From Hydrogenimonas urashimensis (GTDB lineage Bacteria; Campylobacterota; Campylobacteria; Campylobacterales; Hydrogenimonadaceae): a DNA stretch of 64,000 bases. The position numbers were made by a program, and so were the translations under genes. Each line of letters opens with the position of its first letter. The first letter of the stretch is position 1. The notes under the pieces are model-generated. The model saw only the letters and a list, made by a program, of their open reading frames with translations, was not told where the DNA came from and searched no databases. Positions 46,151-54,391 of the stretch are shown here, in pieces. The DNA lies in contig NZ_AP023212.1 of the NCBI RefSeq assembly GCF_016593255.1, positions 310,001 through 374,000 of the forward strand, written 5' to 3'.

Positions 46151-47436
46151 AAAAGATTTTCTATCTTGTTTTACTTTTTTTGCCACTTTCGCTTTATGCC
46201 CAGAGCCAGCTGCTCTCGCCCATTCCTCTTCCTTCGCAAATCATTATAGATCTCGATACGACCCCCTATGACGATGCGATGCTTGAAGAGGCACTGGCGC
46301 AGGGTCAGATTTTTACGTTCCTGGCCAAATCTGGCCAGACCGAAAATCCGGACATTCTTGCTAAGCGCCGCAGCTACATGGCACTTTTCAATCTCAAAGG
46401 AAGGATATACGGACAATCGGCCTTCAGGATAGCGTTTCTGGTTTCCAAAAAAGTGATCGGCAAGTATGCCGTATCCACCACCCATTCGGCACTGGCCTAT
46501 CTTCTCAATCGCGGCATTCCGTTCGAAATGGACGTCTTTTCGATGCCGGATGAATCCACCGAGGCACTCCAGAATGCAGTGGGGAAGATCGCGACGAAAG
46601 AACCCTATGATCTGATTGTCGCACCGGTGACGAGAAGCGGGGCGGAGTATCTGTGCAATCAGATTCTTCCGGCCAGACTCTACATTCCCACACTGCACAA
46701 GAGCCGAATCGACTGTATCAACGAAAACGTGTTTTTCGGTGGAATAGACTATACCCGGCAGATCGAGACATTGAGCTATCTGGTAGAGTCGAACGCGACA
46801 ACGATCACCGTTTCGGACAAATCGGGACTTTCCAAAATGCTGTCGGAAACCGTTGCGCAGTTTGTTGATATCAACGATTCCATCGAACTGACAAAAAACG
46901 GTTATTACAAGGATCTTATTTCAAGACACGAAGATCTCAACCAATCGACGATCTACCTGAATACGCCAGTCGTGAAAAGCAGTCTTTTTCTCTCGCAGCT
47001 GACACTTGCGGATTTCAAACCCGCACTCATACTGAGCACCCAGATCAACTACTCTCCCCTGCTTCTGACACTCACGCAGTATCACGACAGAGAAAACATG
47101 ATCCTTGCAAACTCCGTCGGAACTCTCGATCCGTTTCTGACGGAGAATGTCGCATTGGTCAACCAGGATGTCCGTTTCAACTGGCTCAATTACGCCACGG
47201 TCGTCGGCATCGACAGCTTTTTCAATCTGAAAACAGCAGAACCCAGGCTCTCCAGAGAGCCCTTTGCAAATCGCTCTCTCGATTATGAAATACGTCTTTA
47301 CGAAGCGGGACTATACCGGTTCATCCCGCGCGAAATCCCCTACCCTGAGGTAGAAGAGATCCTACAACCCTACGAAGAAGAGGAGCAGAGCCCTGCTCCC
47401 TACTCGCCACTCTCCCAGGCTGATACGAGCCGGTAG
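46147..47436 (+). CDS. Exported protein of unknown function
   Basis: A 429-residue protein with a clear signal peptide (MKKIFYLVLLFLPLSLYAQS). The mature part alternates alpha and beta elements (for example YDLIVAPVTRSGAEYL and ATTITVSDKSGLSKML), reminiscent of periplasmic-binding-protein type I folds, though I cannot assign one. It ends in a Glu/Pro-rich tail. It is coupled to the UDG gene by ATGA overlap and its 3' end overlaps the convergent thioesterase gene by 37 bp. Confidence 0.75.
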   Translation: MKKIFYLVLLFLPLSLYAQSQLLSPIPLPSQIIIDLDTTPYDDAMLEEALAQGQIFTFLAKSGQTENPDILAKRRSYMALFNLKGRIYGQSAFRIAFLVSKKVIGKYAVSTTHSALAYLLNRGIPFEMDVFSMPDESTEALQNAVGKIATKEPYDLIVAPVTRSGAEYLCNQILPARLYIPTLHKSRIDCINENVFFGGIDYTRQIETLSYLVESNATTITVSDKSGLSKMLSETVAQFVDINDSIELTKNGYYKDLISRHEDLNQSTIYLNTPVVKSSLFLSQLTLADFKPALILSTQINYSPLLLTLTQYHDRENMILANSVGTLDPFLTENVALVNQDVRFNWLNYATVVGIDSFFNLKTAEPRLSREPFANRSLDYEIRLYEAGLYRFIPREIPYPEVEEILQPYEEEEQSPAPYSPLSQADTSR

Positions 47437-47780
47437 ATTTTCTCAGGAATCTTTACCGGTCTGCCTTGATGGAGGTAGGCAAGTTTTATCTTCATTTCGA
47501 AAAGAAGGGAAGCTTCTTTTTTCACACGTTGAAGCAAAACGATCGAAGCGCTTCTTTTTTCCAACAACTCTGTTTCAATTGTCAGAATATCTCCCAAAGA
47601 GGCTGGTGAAAGATACTTCGCCTCCAGCTCTTTGACAACGAAATAGCCGCTTGCGCTTTGCGGTGTTTCACCCGCTTCGAAGAAGACTTCGCTTCTCGCC
47701 CGCTCGCAGTATTTCAGATAGTTGGCGTAATAGACGATACCGGCCGCATCGGTGTCCTCGTAATAGACACGTATCTTCAT
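47400..47780 (-). CDS. ybgC: YbgC-family acyl-CoA thioesterase
   Basis: A 126-residue hot-dog-fold thioesterase with the YbgC signature YYEDTDAAGIVYYANYLKYCERAR. The Asp is kept, and a Tyr is found where I recall His in the E. coli protein (VYHASY). Members hydrolyse short acyl-CoA or acyl-ACP and are often near tol-pal genes, which are not seen here. It is the last gene of a leftward ribBA / DUF481-like / ybgC run. Confidence 0.88.
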   Translation of the reverse strand: MKIRVYYEDTDAAGIVYYANYLKYCERARSEVFFEAGETPQSASGYFVVKELEAKYLSPASLGDILTIETELLEKRSASIVLLQRVKKEASLLFEMKIKLAYLHQGRPVKIPEKIYRLVSAWESGE

Positions 47781-47804
47781 ACTCTTTTTCTCCTTGAAGA
47801 GCCT

Positions 47805-49064
47805 TCAGTAATGAATGCTGAAATAAAGATCGGTGGTGGTTTTGTTGTTGCCAACTTCAGGGACCGGATTGTCATCATTGACGACGCGGTAGACCCATTT
47901 GAGAGACAGCATCGTGCTAATGGGAATCTCTATGGTAAATGTCATCCGTGACAGCCAGTCGTTGGCGGGATCGGAAAAAGAGGGCATATAGAAGATGCTG
48001 CCCGTCATGATGAGTTCTTTGATGAGCCACAGATTTTTCAGATGGTCCCTGGCGCTGATACCGAGAAAAACGGCACCGTAATCGTTGCTACTGACAAATT
48101 CCTCACCCGGAGGCACATCATAGGGATAGAAAGATTCGTACACATAGCCGCCGCCGCCTTTGAGCTGTATCCATGTATCTTTGTCGAAAATGAAACGGTA
48201 TCCGTATCCCAAAGCGGGATAGAGACGATATTCGATGCCGCGGGGTTGGTCGAAATCGTACCCTAGTTGCATGAACCAAAAGCGCTTTTCATCGAGAAGA
48301 TAGTTTTCTTCACCGCTGACATGGAGCTCTTTTTTGTCGAGGCTCTTGATATCGCCTTCGGGTTTGGAAGTGGTTGTCGTCTCGTAAGCGTAGTGAATAT
48401 CCAGAAGCTGGCGCTGATTCATTTTTTTGCGCGTCAAGTGATAATCGATCGTGATCTTCCTGTTGTATTTGACACCCGTTTCCGTTTCGATGCCGATATC
48501 GATGCTTCCGCGGGTATAGGGAAACCTGTTTCTCAAACGGTTTTCTATTGTATTGTTCTCCTTGACGGAAAGAATAAGTCGATCGATATTCTCTATTTTG
48601 ATGATCTCCTTGATATCGTGGTGCAGAATGATCAAGAAGGCATGATCCTTGATGCCGATGATGCGCCCCGTCGTCTCTTTGCCATTGTAGAATATATGGT
48701 ATTCGTGTTCGGTGGTGATCTGTTCGATGTTTCTGTAGTCGATGCGTATGCTGCCACTGCCGTAAACCAGCGAAAACTGCACATATTTGCTGGTCAGTTC
48801 GGTAATTCTTCCCTGCAGCACGGTTCCTTTCACCACGATCGTATCGATCTTTTTGGCTTTTTCTTTGAGTTTGAGTTCCTCTTTCTGGCGGGAACCTTCG
48901 GCCTTTTTTTCCAGCTGTTTCTGCTTGGCCCTGACAATATCCTTTTTCGTCACTTCATCGAGACGCTCACCGGGTTTGAGCTTTCGTCCAACCGGCTGTG
49001 TTGTATTGCTTTCTGTGCCATACAGCATAGTCAGAGCCAAAAATATGCTAAAAAGCCGCTTCAT
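47805..49064 (-). CDS. Exported DUF481-like outer-membrane protein
   Basis: A 419-residue exported protein. After a signal peptide and a Lys/Glu-rich helical linker (about 30-75) comes a small beta domain around TIVVKGTVLQGRITELTSKY. The C-terminal part (about 175-419) has alternating aromatic strands (FWFMQLGYDFDQ, YPALGYGYRF) and resembles the DUF481 beta-barrel family (YdiY-like), ending in a Tyr. Function is unknown. It lies 2 nt after the ribBA stop. Confidence 0.72.
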   Translation of the reverse strand: MKRLFSIFLALTMLYGTESNTTQPVGRKLKPGERLDEVTKKDIVRAKQKQLEKKAEGSRQKEELKLKEKAKKIDTIVVKGTVLQGRITELTSKYVQFSLVYGSGSIRIDYRNIEQITTEHEYHIFYNGKETTGRIIGIKDHAFLIILHHDIKEIIKIENIDRLILSVKENNTIENRLRNRFPYTRGSIDIGIETETGVKYNRKITIDYHLTRKKMNQRQLLDIHYAYETTTTSKPEGDIKSLDKKELHVSGEENYLLDEKRFWFMQLGYDFDQPRGIEYRLYPALGYGYRFIFDKDTWIQLKGGGGYVYESFYPYDVPPGEEFVSSNDYGAVFLGISARDHLKNLWLIKELIMTGSIFYMPSFSDPANDWLSRMTFTIEIPISTMLSLKWVYRVVNDDNPVPEVGNNKTTTDLYFSIHY

Positions 49065-49066
49065 GC

Positions 49067-50092
49067 CTACAGTTCGATCTCTTCGACAATATCCAGACCG
49101 AAGCCTCCGAGGCCGACAAACTCTCTTCCCTTGCTGGAGACGAGCAGACGGATGTTTTTGATACCGAGTTCGGCCAGTATCTGTGCCCCTATGCCGTACT
49201 CTTTCATCGTGTCACTCGCCACCGTGTCATCAGTGTCTACAAAGATGATCGTTCCGCCGTTGCGTTTGAGATAGTCGATGGATTTGATGAGCTGCCGGTA
49301 TTTTTGCTGGTTCAAAAAGAGATCGACATCCCTGCCGATATTGTGAAATTTGACATTTTCTGCCTCGTGGAGCTTGTAGAAAACGATGGCTGTATGCTCC
49401 TTGCCTTCATGGTCCGTGAATACCTTCTTCTCGACATTCGTGTCGAAAAACTTGATCGTTTCCTCCTCTTTGAGACGCACAAGGCGTTCGTTCCTTAGCC
49501 TGTACTCCACCAGATCCGATATATAGACAATATTGAGGCCGTGTTCTTTCGCGAAAATCTCCAGATCGTCCCGGCGTGCCATCTGGCCGTCTTCGCGCAT
49601 GATTTCGCAAATGACAGCACTGGGTGCCAGACCGGCGAGTCGGCAAAGATCCACGGAGCCTTCTGTATGACCCGTACGCACCAAGACTCCGCCCTCTTTC
49701 GCGATAAGAGGAAATATGTGGCCGGGACGCACCAGATCCTCCGGGGAACTGATGGGACTCGCGAGAAGTCTTATTGTCATGTCTCTTTCGTAGGCCGAAA
49801 TGCCCGTCGTCGCCTCTCTTGCATCCACCGACACCGTGAATGCGGTTTCGTGCTGCGAATCGTTGTGCTGCACCATGGGTCGAAGATCAAGTCTTTCGGC
49901 AATCTCCCTGGAGATTGCCACACAGATGAGCCCCTTCGCCTCCGTTGCCATGAAGTTGACATGTTCGGGAGTGGAAAATGTGGCTGCATAGACCAGATCT
50001 CCCTCATTCTCTCTGTCTTCGTCGTCGATCATAACGACCATCTTTCCATGTTTGATATCTTCTATTGCCTGTTGTACACGTTTGATTGGCAT
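49067..50092 (-). CDS. ribB: 3,4-dihydroxy-2-butanone 4-phosphate synthase with degenerate GTP cyclohydrolase II domain
   Basis: A 341-residue two-domain protein of riboflavin synthesis. The N-terminal RibB domain (about 1-203) is intact: MIDDEDRENEGDLVYAA, GHIFPLIAKEGGVLVRTGHTE and CEIMREDG. The C-terminal RibA-like domain (about 210-341) lacks the zinc motif SECLTGD...CDC and the catalytic Arg/Tyr region of active cyclohydrolases, so it should not make the pyrimidine precursor. A separate RibA is expected elsewhere. A TATAAT box and AGGACG precede the ATG. Confidence 0.92.
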   Translation of the reverse strand: MPIKRVQQAIEDIKHGKMVVMIDDEDRENEGDLVYAATFSTPEHVNFMATEAKGLICVAISREIAERLDLRPMVQHNDSQHETAFTVSVDAREATTGISAYERDMTIRLLASPISSPEDLVRPGHIFPLIAKEGGVLVRTGHTEGSVDLCRLAGLAPSAVICEIMREDGQMARRDDLEIFAKEHGLNIVYISDLVEYRLRNERLVRLKEEETIKFFDTNVEKKVFTDHEGKEHTAIVFYKLHEAENVKFHNIGRDVDLFLNQQKYRQLIKSIDYLKRNGGTIIFVDTDDTVASDTMKEYGIGAQILAELGIKNIRLLVSSKGREFVGLGGFGLDIVEEIEL

Positions 50093-50140
50093 GATCTTTG
50101 TCGTCCTGTCATTAAATTTGAAAAATTATATCCTAAAAAC

Positions 50141-50169
50141 TTGACAACGGCCTGCTTTTGCATTATAAT
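50141..50169 (+). promoter_or_regulatory. Consensus promoter of the tRNA-Gln/tRNA-fMet operon
   Basis: TTGACA (50141-50146), a 17-nt spacer and TATAAT (50164-50169) match the sigma-70 consensus perfectly, 35 nt before tRNA-Gln. It is the strongest promoter visible in the window. Confidence 0.85.
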
Positions 50170-50204
50170 TCTGCCCGTAAACAGCCAACAGGCTCCTCAG
50201 AGTC

Positions 50205-50279
50205 TGGGGTGTCGCCAAGTGGTAAGGCAGCAGGTTTTGGTCCTGCCATTCGGGGGTTCGAGTCCCTCCACCCCATCCA
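50205..50279 (+). tRNA. tRNA-Gln (anticodon TTG)
   Basis: The cloverleaf folds with acceptor TGGGGTG/CACCCCA, anticodon stem GCAGG/CCTGC and loop TTTTGGT giving anticodon TTG, T-loop GGTTCGAGTCC, and an encoded CCA. It shares a promoter with the initiator tRNA 14 nt downstream. Confidence 0.95.
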
Positions 50280-50293
50280 CTACACTCTTCTGT

Positions 50294-50370
<77 letters not shown>

Positions 50371-50652
50371 ACTCACACAAAATCGACATCTTCCAAATAC
50401 TTAAAATCCAATCCGAAAAACATCGTGTTTATCGCCTGTTTCAACGCTTTTGCTCTTCGACATGGCACTCCAAAAATCAGAAGAATAGATAACTTTATTC
50501 AATTGTTTCGAAGGAATGCTTCAAATATTTATATTGTTTATGAAAAAATCTTTTTTTGAAAAGTAAAATTTACTCTTTTGGGGCAATTTTAAGAATTGCT
50601 TCAATGAAAGCACAATAGAATGAAGTGTCAGATAATAAAAGAAGGAGAAATT
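50371..50652. other. A/T-rich gap before sqr
   Basis: No gene is visible in these 282 bp. Several T and A runs and a CAATT/AATTG inverted repeat (near 50583-50598) precede the sqr start. A TAGAAT at about 50615 is a candidate -10, but no -35 is convincing. Confidence 0.4.
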
Positions 50653-52113
50653 ATGGCAAGAGTTGTCGTACTTGGCGCCGGTGTCTCAGGACATACAGCC
50701 GCCACTTTTTTGCGGGACTGGCTCGGGTCCGAGCATGAAGTCGTTGTCGTTACACCCAACAGCAAATGGAACTGGATCCCTTCCAATATCTGGGTGGGCT
50801 GCGGCGAAATGGAAAAAGAAGATGTTGTTTTCGAACTGGCTCCTGTTTATGAAAAGGCAGGAATCGACTATCGTCAGGCCAAAGCGGTTTCGATTCATCC
50901 CGAAGGCGGAGAGAACGAGGAGAAGCCCTACGTCACAATCGAATATACCGGTCAGGGCAAAGAGGGTCAGAGCGAGACCGTAACATACGACTACCTGATC
51001 AATGCGACTGGTCCGAAGCTCAATTTTGGTGCGACGGAAGGTCTTGGACCTGACAACGGCTACACCGTTTCAGTCTGTACGGCCGATCATGCAGTGCATG
51101 CCAATGAGGAGCTCCAGAAATGCATCGCCAAAATGAAAGCGGGTGAGCGCCAGAAAATCGTAATCGGAACCGGTCACGGTATGTGTACGTGCCAGGGTGC
51201 CGCATTCGAATATGTCTTTAACGTCGAGTTCGAACTCAACAAAGCCGGTGTCCGTGACATGGCGGACATTACGTGGATTTCAAACGAATCTTTCCTGGGA
51301 GACTTTGGAATCGGCGGTCTGCACCTCAAACGTGGAGGTTATGCGGCCAGTTCACGACTCTTTGCCGAATCCCTCTACGCAGAAAAGGGTATTCCCTGGG
51401 TCATTGGTGCGCACGTCAACAAAGTCGAGCCCGGAAAAATCCATTACGAACAGCTTGACGGAAGCACGGGCGAACTCGAATTCGATTTCTCCATGCTCAT
51501 TCCTCCTTTTGCTGGTGTCGGCCTGAAAGCTTATGCCAAAGACGGAAGCGATATGACTGACAAACTCTTCGCTCCCAACGGCTTCCTGAAAGTCGATGCC
51601 GACTACACCGCCAAACCCTACGAAGAGTGGAAAGCGAGTGACTGGCCGAGAACCTATCAAAACCCTGATTATCCGAACATTTTCGCCGTCGGTATCGCAT
51701 TTGCTCCGCCGCATCTTATCTCCAAGCCGATGAAAAGCCCCAACGGCACACCGATCAACCCGACTCCGCCGAGAACAGGTATGCCTTCGGGTATCATCGG
51801 CAAAACGGTCGCCATGTCCATCCGTGACATGATCACAAAAGGTGCCGACAAACCGACACATCATGCATCAATGGCCGAAATGGGTGCAGCATGTGTTGCT
51901 TCGGCGGGTAAAGACCCGATCCACGGTATGGCAGCGGCACTGACTGTCTATCCTGTCGTTCCCGATTTTGACAAATATCCCGGTATCGGACGCGACCTCG
52001 ATTATACATTCGGTGAAATCGGACTGGCTGGCCACTGGATTAAACATATCCTGCATCATATGTTTATCTACAAAGCGAAACTTAAGCCAGGCTGGACACT
52101 CATTCCCGAATAA
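50653..52113 (+). CDS. sqr: Sulfide:quinone oxidoreductase
   Basis: A 486-residue flavoprotein of the SQR/flavocytochrome c sulfide dehydrogenase group, oxidising sulfide and reducing the quinone pool at the membrane. FAD motifs are VVVLGAGVSGHTAATFL and YLINATGPKLNFG; Cys residues in SVCTADHAVH, GMCTCQGAAFEY and AACVASAGKD are candidate redox Cys. I start at ATG 50653 (GAAGGAG 7 nt upstream). The C-terminus (HHMFIYKAKLKPGW) suits membrane attachment. A 54-residue membrane peptide gene follows by 21 nt. Confidence 0.9.
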   Translation: MARVVVLGAGVSGHTAATFLRDWLGSEHEVVVVTPNSKWNWIPSNIWVGCGEMEKEDVVFELAPVYEKAGIDYRQAKAVSIHPEGGENEEKPYVTIEYTGQGKEGQSETVTYDYLINATGPKLNFGATEGLGPDNGYTVSVCTADHAVHANEELQKCIAKMKAGERQKIVIGTGHGMCTCQGAAFEYVFNVEFELNKAGVRDMADITWISNESFLGDFGIGGLHLKRGGYAASSRLFAESLYAEKGIPWVIGAHVNKVEPGKIHYEQLDGSTGELEFDFSMLIPPFAGVGLKAYAKDGSDMTDKLFAPNGFLKVDADYTAKPYEEWKASDWPRTYQNPDYPNIFAVGIAFAPPHLISKPMKSPNGTPINPTPPRTGMPSGIIGKTVAMSIRDMITKGADKPTHHASMAEMGAACVASAGKDPIHGMAAALTVYPVVPDFDKYPGIGRDLDYTFGEIGLAGHWIKHILHHMFIYKAKLKPGWTLIPE

Positions 52114-52134
52114 AAAAAAGAAGGAGATAGATTT

Positions 52135-52299
52135 ATGGAACATATCGAAAAGAACATCAAACCTTACGAACCGAGTTTTACGACGATGGTGCCTACCAAC
52201 GTCGTACGTTTTTTCAGAACCTGCCTGATTTGGCAGTTCATCCGCTTTATCATCATCAACATCAAAATGCTTCAGGTGGTTCGCAAGAGCCACCACTGA
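52135..52299 (+). CDS. 54-residue membrane-associated peptide next to sqr
   Basis: This short gene starts MEHIEKNIKPYEPSFTTMV and has one hydrophobic or amphipathic helix with aromatic residues (about 22-46, NVVRFFRTCLIWQFIRFIII and onward), ending basic (VVRKSHH). AAGGAG lies 7 nt before ATG 52135. It is 21 nt after sqr and is followed by a strong hairpin, so it is translated with sqr. It might anchor the oxidoreductase at the membrane or be a small accessory subunit. No family is recognised. Confidence 0.78.
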   Translation: MEHIEKNIKPYEPSFTTMVPTNVVRFFRTCLIWQFIRFIIINIKMLQVVRKSHH

Positions 52300-52304
52300 C
52301 ACTT

Positions 52305-52325
52305 CCCGCGCTTTTTCGGCGCGGG
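52305..52325 (+). terminator. Hairpin after the sqr operon
   Basis: CCCGCGC and GCGCGGG form a perfect 7-bp GC stem around TTTTTCG, 6 nt after the small gene. There is no T run behind it, so it may be a terminator or a processing hairpin. Confidence 0.55.
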
Positions 52326-52368
52326 TTCCCCAAAAACATTTTCATATCATTTCCAAAAGGGTTTTCAA

Positions 52369-53196
52369 ATGTCCGTCAAAAAAGAGCTTATCGTCTATCC
52401 TGACGAACGAATCCATATTCCGTGCAGCGACGTAAGAAACTTTGACGATACTCTTTTTGAAGTGATCGAAATGATGAAAGAGGTCATCGAAGAGAACGAT
52501 GCCGAGGGATTGGCAGCTATTCAGACCGGTTATCCCTATAATATTGTCATCGTCAGGTTGGATAACGGTTCGTATCTGGAACTGATCAATCCGCGAATTT
52601 TGCGATACGAAGGAAAAACGACCGCCAAAGAGAAGACACTGTACTATCCGGATATCGAAATAGAGGTGCCCCGTTACGAAAAAATAAAACTGATCTATGA
52701 AGATCGATACGGCAAACAACACCATATGGAAGCGGAAGGCAAACTCGCGCGGGTTATTCAGCGAAAAATCGATTATACTTTCGGCGGAACCTTCCTTACG
52801 AAAGTCAAAAAAGAGATTAAAGAAGCGGTCGAAAAAGCGTTGGCGGAGAACGGTCTGGTACCGGAAGTCGAACTTTGCCCCACTTTTTCCAAACGGGTCT
52901 ATTTCCTCAGCGTCGCCGACAAACTTCTCTTTTTTATGTTCCTGACACTTTTTGCCAAACTTTTCAATCCTTCTATTGAAACCCTGGCAACCTTCTACAC
53001 TTTCGACAAAATAGGGGGATTGGCTGTCGTTTTTTTGATGATCGGCTATTTCATCTATGGTCGGTGGGAAGCGAAAAAGTACACAAGCTGCACCAGCTGT
53101 CAGGTGGGCAATATGATCGGCTCCATGGCAAAACGCCTTATCGCCGCTATCGTCATCGGCACCGCCACCTATTTTCTCGTCAATCCGGCCATGTAA
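52369..53196 (+). CDS. Membrane-anchored degenerate peptide deformylase
   Basis: A 275-residue protein. Residues 1-170 align with peptide deformylase: the start VYPDERI, the first motif EGLAAIQTG with its Gln, and LELINPRIL are kept. The second motif (normally EGCLS) is KEKTLYYP, and the third (HExxDH) is QRKIDYTF, so the metal ligands Cys, His and His and the catalytic Glu are all replaced. Residues about 185-275 contain three membrane segments and a CTSC pair in a loop. It cannot be a normal deformylase; a binding or scaffold role on the cytoplasmic face is more likely. It lies just after the sqr operon (AAAAGG before the ATG). Confidence 0.85.
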   Translation: MSVKKELIVYPDERIHIPCSDVRNFDDTLFEVIEMMKEVIEENDAEGLAAIQTGYPYNIVIVRLDNGSYLELINPRILRYEGKTTAKEKTLYYPDIEIEVPRYEKIKLIYEDRYGKQHHMEAEGKLARVIQRKIDYTFGGTFLTKVKKEIKEAVEKALAENGLVPEVELCPTFSKRVYFLSVADKLLFFMFLTLFAKLFNPSIETLATFYTFDKIGGLAVVFLMIGYFIYGRWEAKKYTSCTSCQVGNMIGSMAKRLIAAIVIGTATYFLVNPAM

Positions 53197-53322
53197 CGAT
53201 GGGTCTTTTTTCGAGTTGGCTGTGGCCATCTCTTCCAAGCATTGCCTATTCTATAATGCTGAGGCCGTACACGGTTTTTTGATATGTCCAAATTTTTTCA
53301 TGCCTCTTTAAACCTACTGCAC

Positions 53323-53335
53323 TACAATGGTTTCA
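53323..53335 (+). promoter_or_regulatory. -10 box placing transcription at the msrA ATG
   Basis: TACAAT (53323-53328) is followed by 6 nt and ATG 53335, with no ribosome site between. This is the same layout as at 27880-27892. Confidence 0.45.
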
Positions 53336-53925
53336 TGAAGCATATCACAACACTCCTGGCCATTTTATGGCTGGGTATACAAGGATTCGCCATGGAACCT
53401 AAGTATGAAAAAGCGACGCTGGGCGGCGGCTGTTTCTGGTGCCTGGAAGCGGTTTTCGAACAGGTCAAAGGGGTCGTAGATGTCGTAAGTGGCTATGCCG
53501 GAGGCCATGTGGAAAAACCGACCTACCAGCAGGTCTGCACCGGGTCCACGGGCCATGCCGAAGTGGTGCAGATCACCTACGATCCCTCCATCGTCAGTTA
53601 CGAAGCGCTGTTGGATATTTTCTGGACCATTCACGACCCCACGACGCTCAACCGCCAGGGCGCCGATGTGGGTACCCAATACCGTTCCGTCATCTTCTAC
53701 CATAATGAAAACCAAAAGGAGATGGCACAACGATCCAAAGCCCAGGCCCAACAACGTTTCAATGCCCCCATCGTCACCGCAATCGCACCGTTGGACAAGT
53801 TCTGGCCCGCCGAGGCGTACCATCAGGACTATTTCAGAAAAAATCCCTCCCATGGATACTGTCACGCGGTCGTGGCACCCAAAGTGAAGAAGTTCAAAAC
53901 GCATTTCAAGGAGATGGCCAAATGA
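53335..53925 (+). CDS. msrA: Exported peptide-methionine (S)-S-oxide reductase
   Basis: A 196-residue MsrA with a signal peptide (MKHITTLLAILWLGIQGFA), repairing oxidised methionine in periplasmic proteins. The catalytic Cys is in LGGGCFWCLEAVFE; GHAEVVQITYDP and the late HGYC are family blocks. ATG 53335 gives the signal peptide at residue 1; the open frame extends 17 codons upstream without a ribosome site. Its stop overlaps the small RHH gene as ATGA. Confidence 0.92.
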   Translation: MKHITTLLAILWLGIQGFAMEPKYEKATLGGGCFWCLEAVFEQVKGVVDVVSGYAGGHVEKPTYQQVCTGSTGHAEVVQITYDPSIVSYEALLDIFWTIHDPTTLNRQGADVGTQYRSVIFYHNENQKEMAQRSKAQAQQRFNAPIVTAIAPLDKFWPAEAYHQDYFRKNPSHGYCHAVVAPKVKKFKTHFKEMAK

Positions 53926-54095
53926 GTGAAAAGATGATCGAACTGGAAGTCAAAGTGACGATGGACGAGATGAAAAAGATCGGTGAGTTCTGCCGGCAAG
54001 AGGGTGTCAACTTTTCCGAGTGGATGCGTAGACTCGCACTCAGGGAGATTGAGCGCAGAAACCAGGAGAAAAAAGAGGAGGAGAAACCGGCCTAA
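53922..54095 (+). CDS. Small ribbon-helix-helix-like protein
   Basis: A 57-residue protein, starting MSEKMIELEVKVTMDEMKKI, with a beta strand (IELEVKVT), a helix, and a second helix (NFSEWMRRLALREIER), the spacing of ribbon-helix-helix DNA-binding proteins. It ends in a Lys/Glu tail. AAGGAG lies 8 nt before the ATG, which overlaps the msrA stop. It could regulate its own operon. Its last 4 bp overlap a convergent gene. Confidence 0.72.
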   Translation: MSEKMIELEVKVTMDEMKKIGEFCRQEGVNFSEWMRRLALREIERRNQEKKEEEKPA

Positions 54096-54328
54096 GAGAG
54101 TTTGAACTCCGCCTCCGCGGATTCGGCAGCCGTGATGCCTTTGAAGGTGAGCTCCCCGCCCTCTTTGATGAAGCCCCCGTTTTTAAGAGCGCGGGCCAGT
54201 CGTTTTCCCTCTTTCATCGTAAAGACGCGACTGTTTTCCAGCATCAGCAGGATCTCCCGCAGACTCTCTCCCTCCTCCTTTTTGAGCAGGGCCAGCAAAA
54301 TCACCTTCTCTTCAATCGTCATGGTCAA
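54092..54328 (-). CDS. Small protein, possible winged-helix fold
   Basis: A 78-residue helical protein: EEKVILLALLKKEEGESLREILLML, then NSRVFTMKEGKRLARALKNGGFIK and a short strand (GELTFKGIT). This helix-helix-helix-strand order is suggestive of a small winged helix. AAAGG precedes the ATG by 11 nt. No family recognised. Confidence 0.6.
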   Translation of the reverse strand: MTMTIEEKVILLALLKKEEGESLREILLMLENSRVFTMKEGKRLARALKNGGFIKEGGELTFKGITAAESAEAEFKLS

Positions 54329-54391
54329 ACTACCTTTAAAAGTGGGACTCGTTTTGTAAACCCATGGAAGTATAGCATACCGAGGCTCGCA

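Noticed and set aside
50571-50600. A sigma-54 promoter before sqr (TGGGGC ... TTGCTT)
   Set aside because: The GG-to-GC distance does not fit the required -24/-12 spacing.
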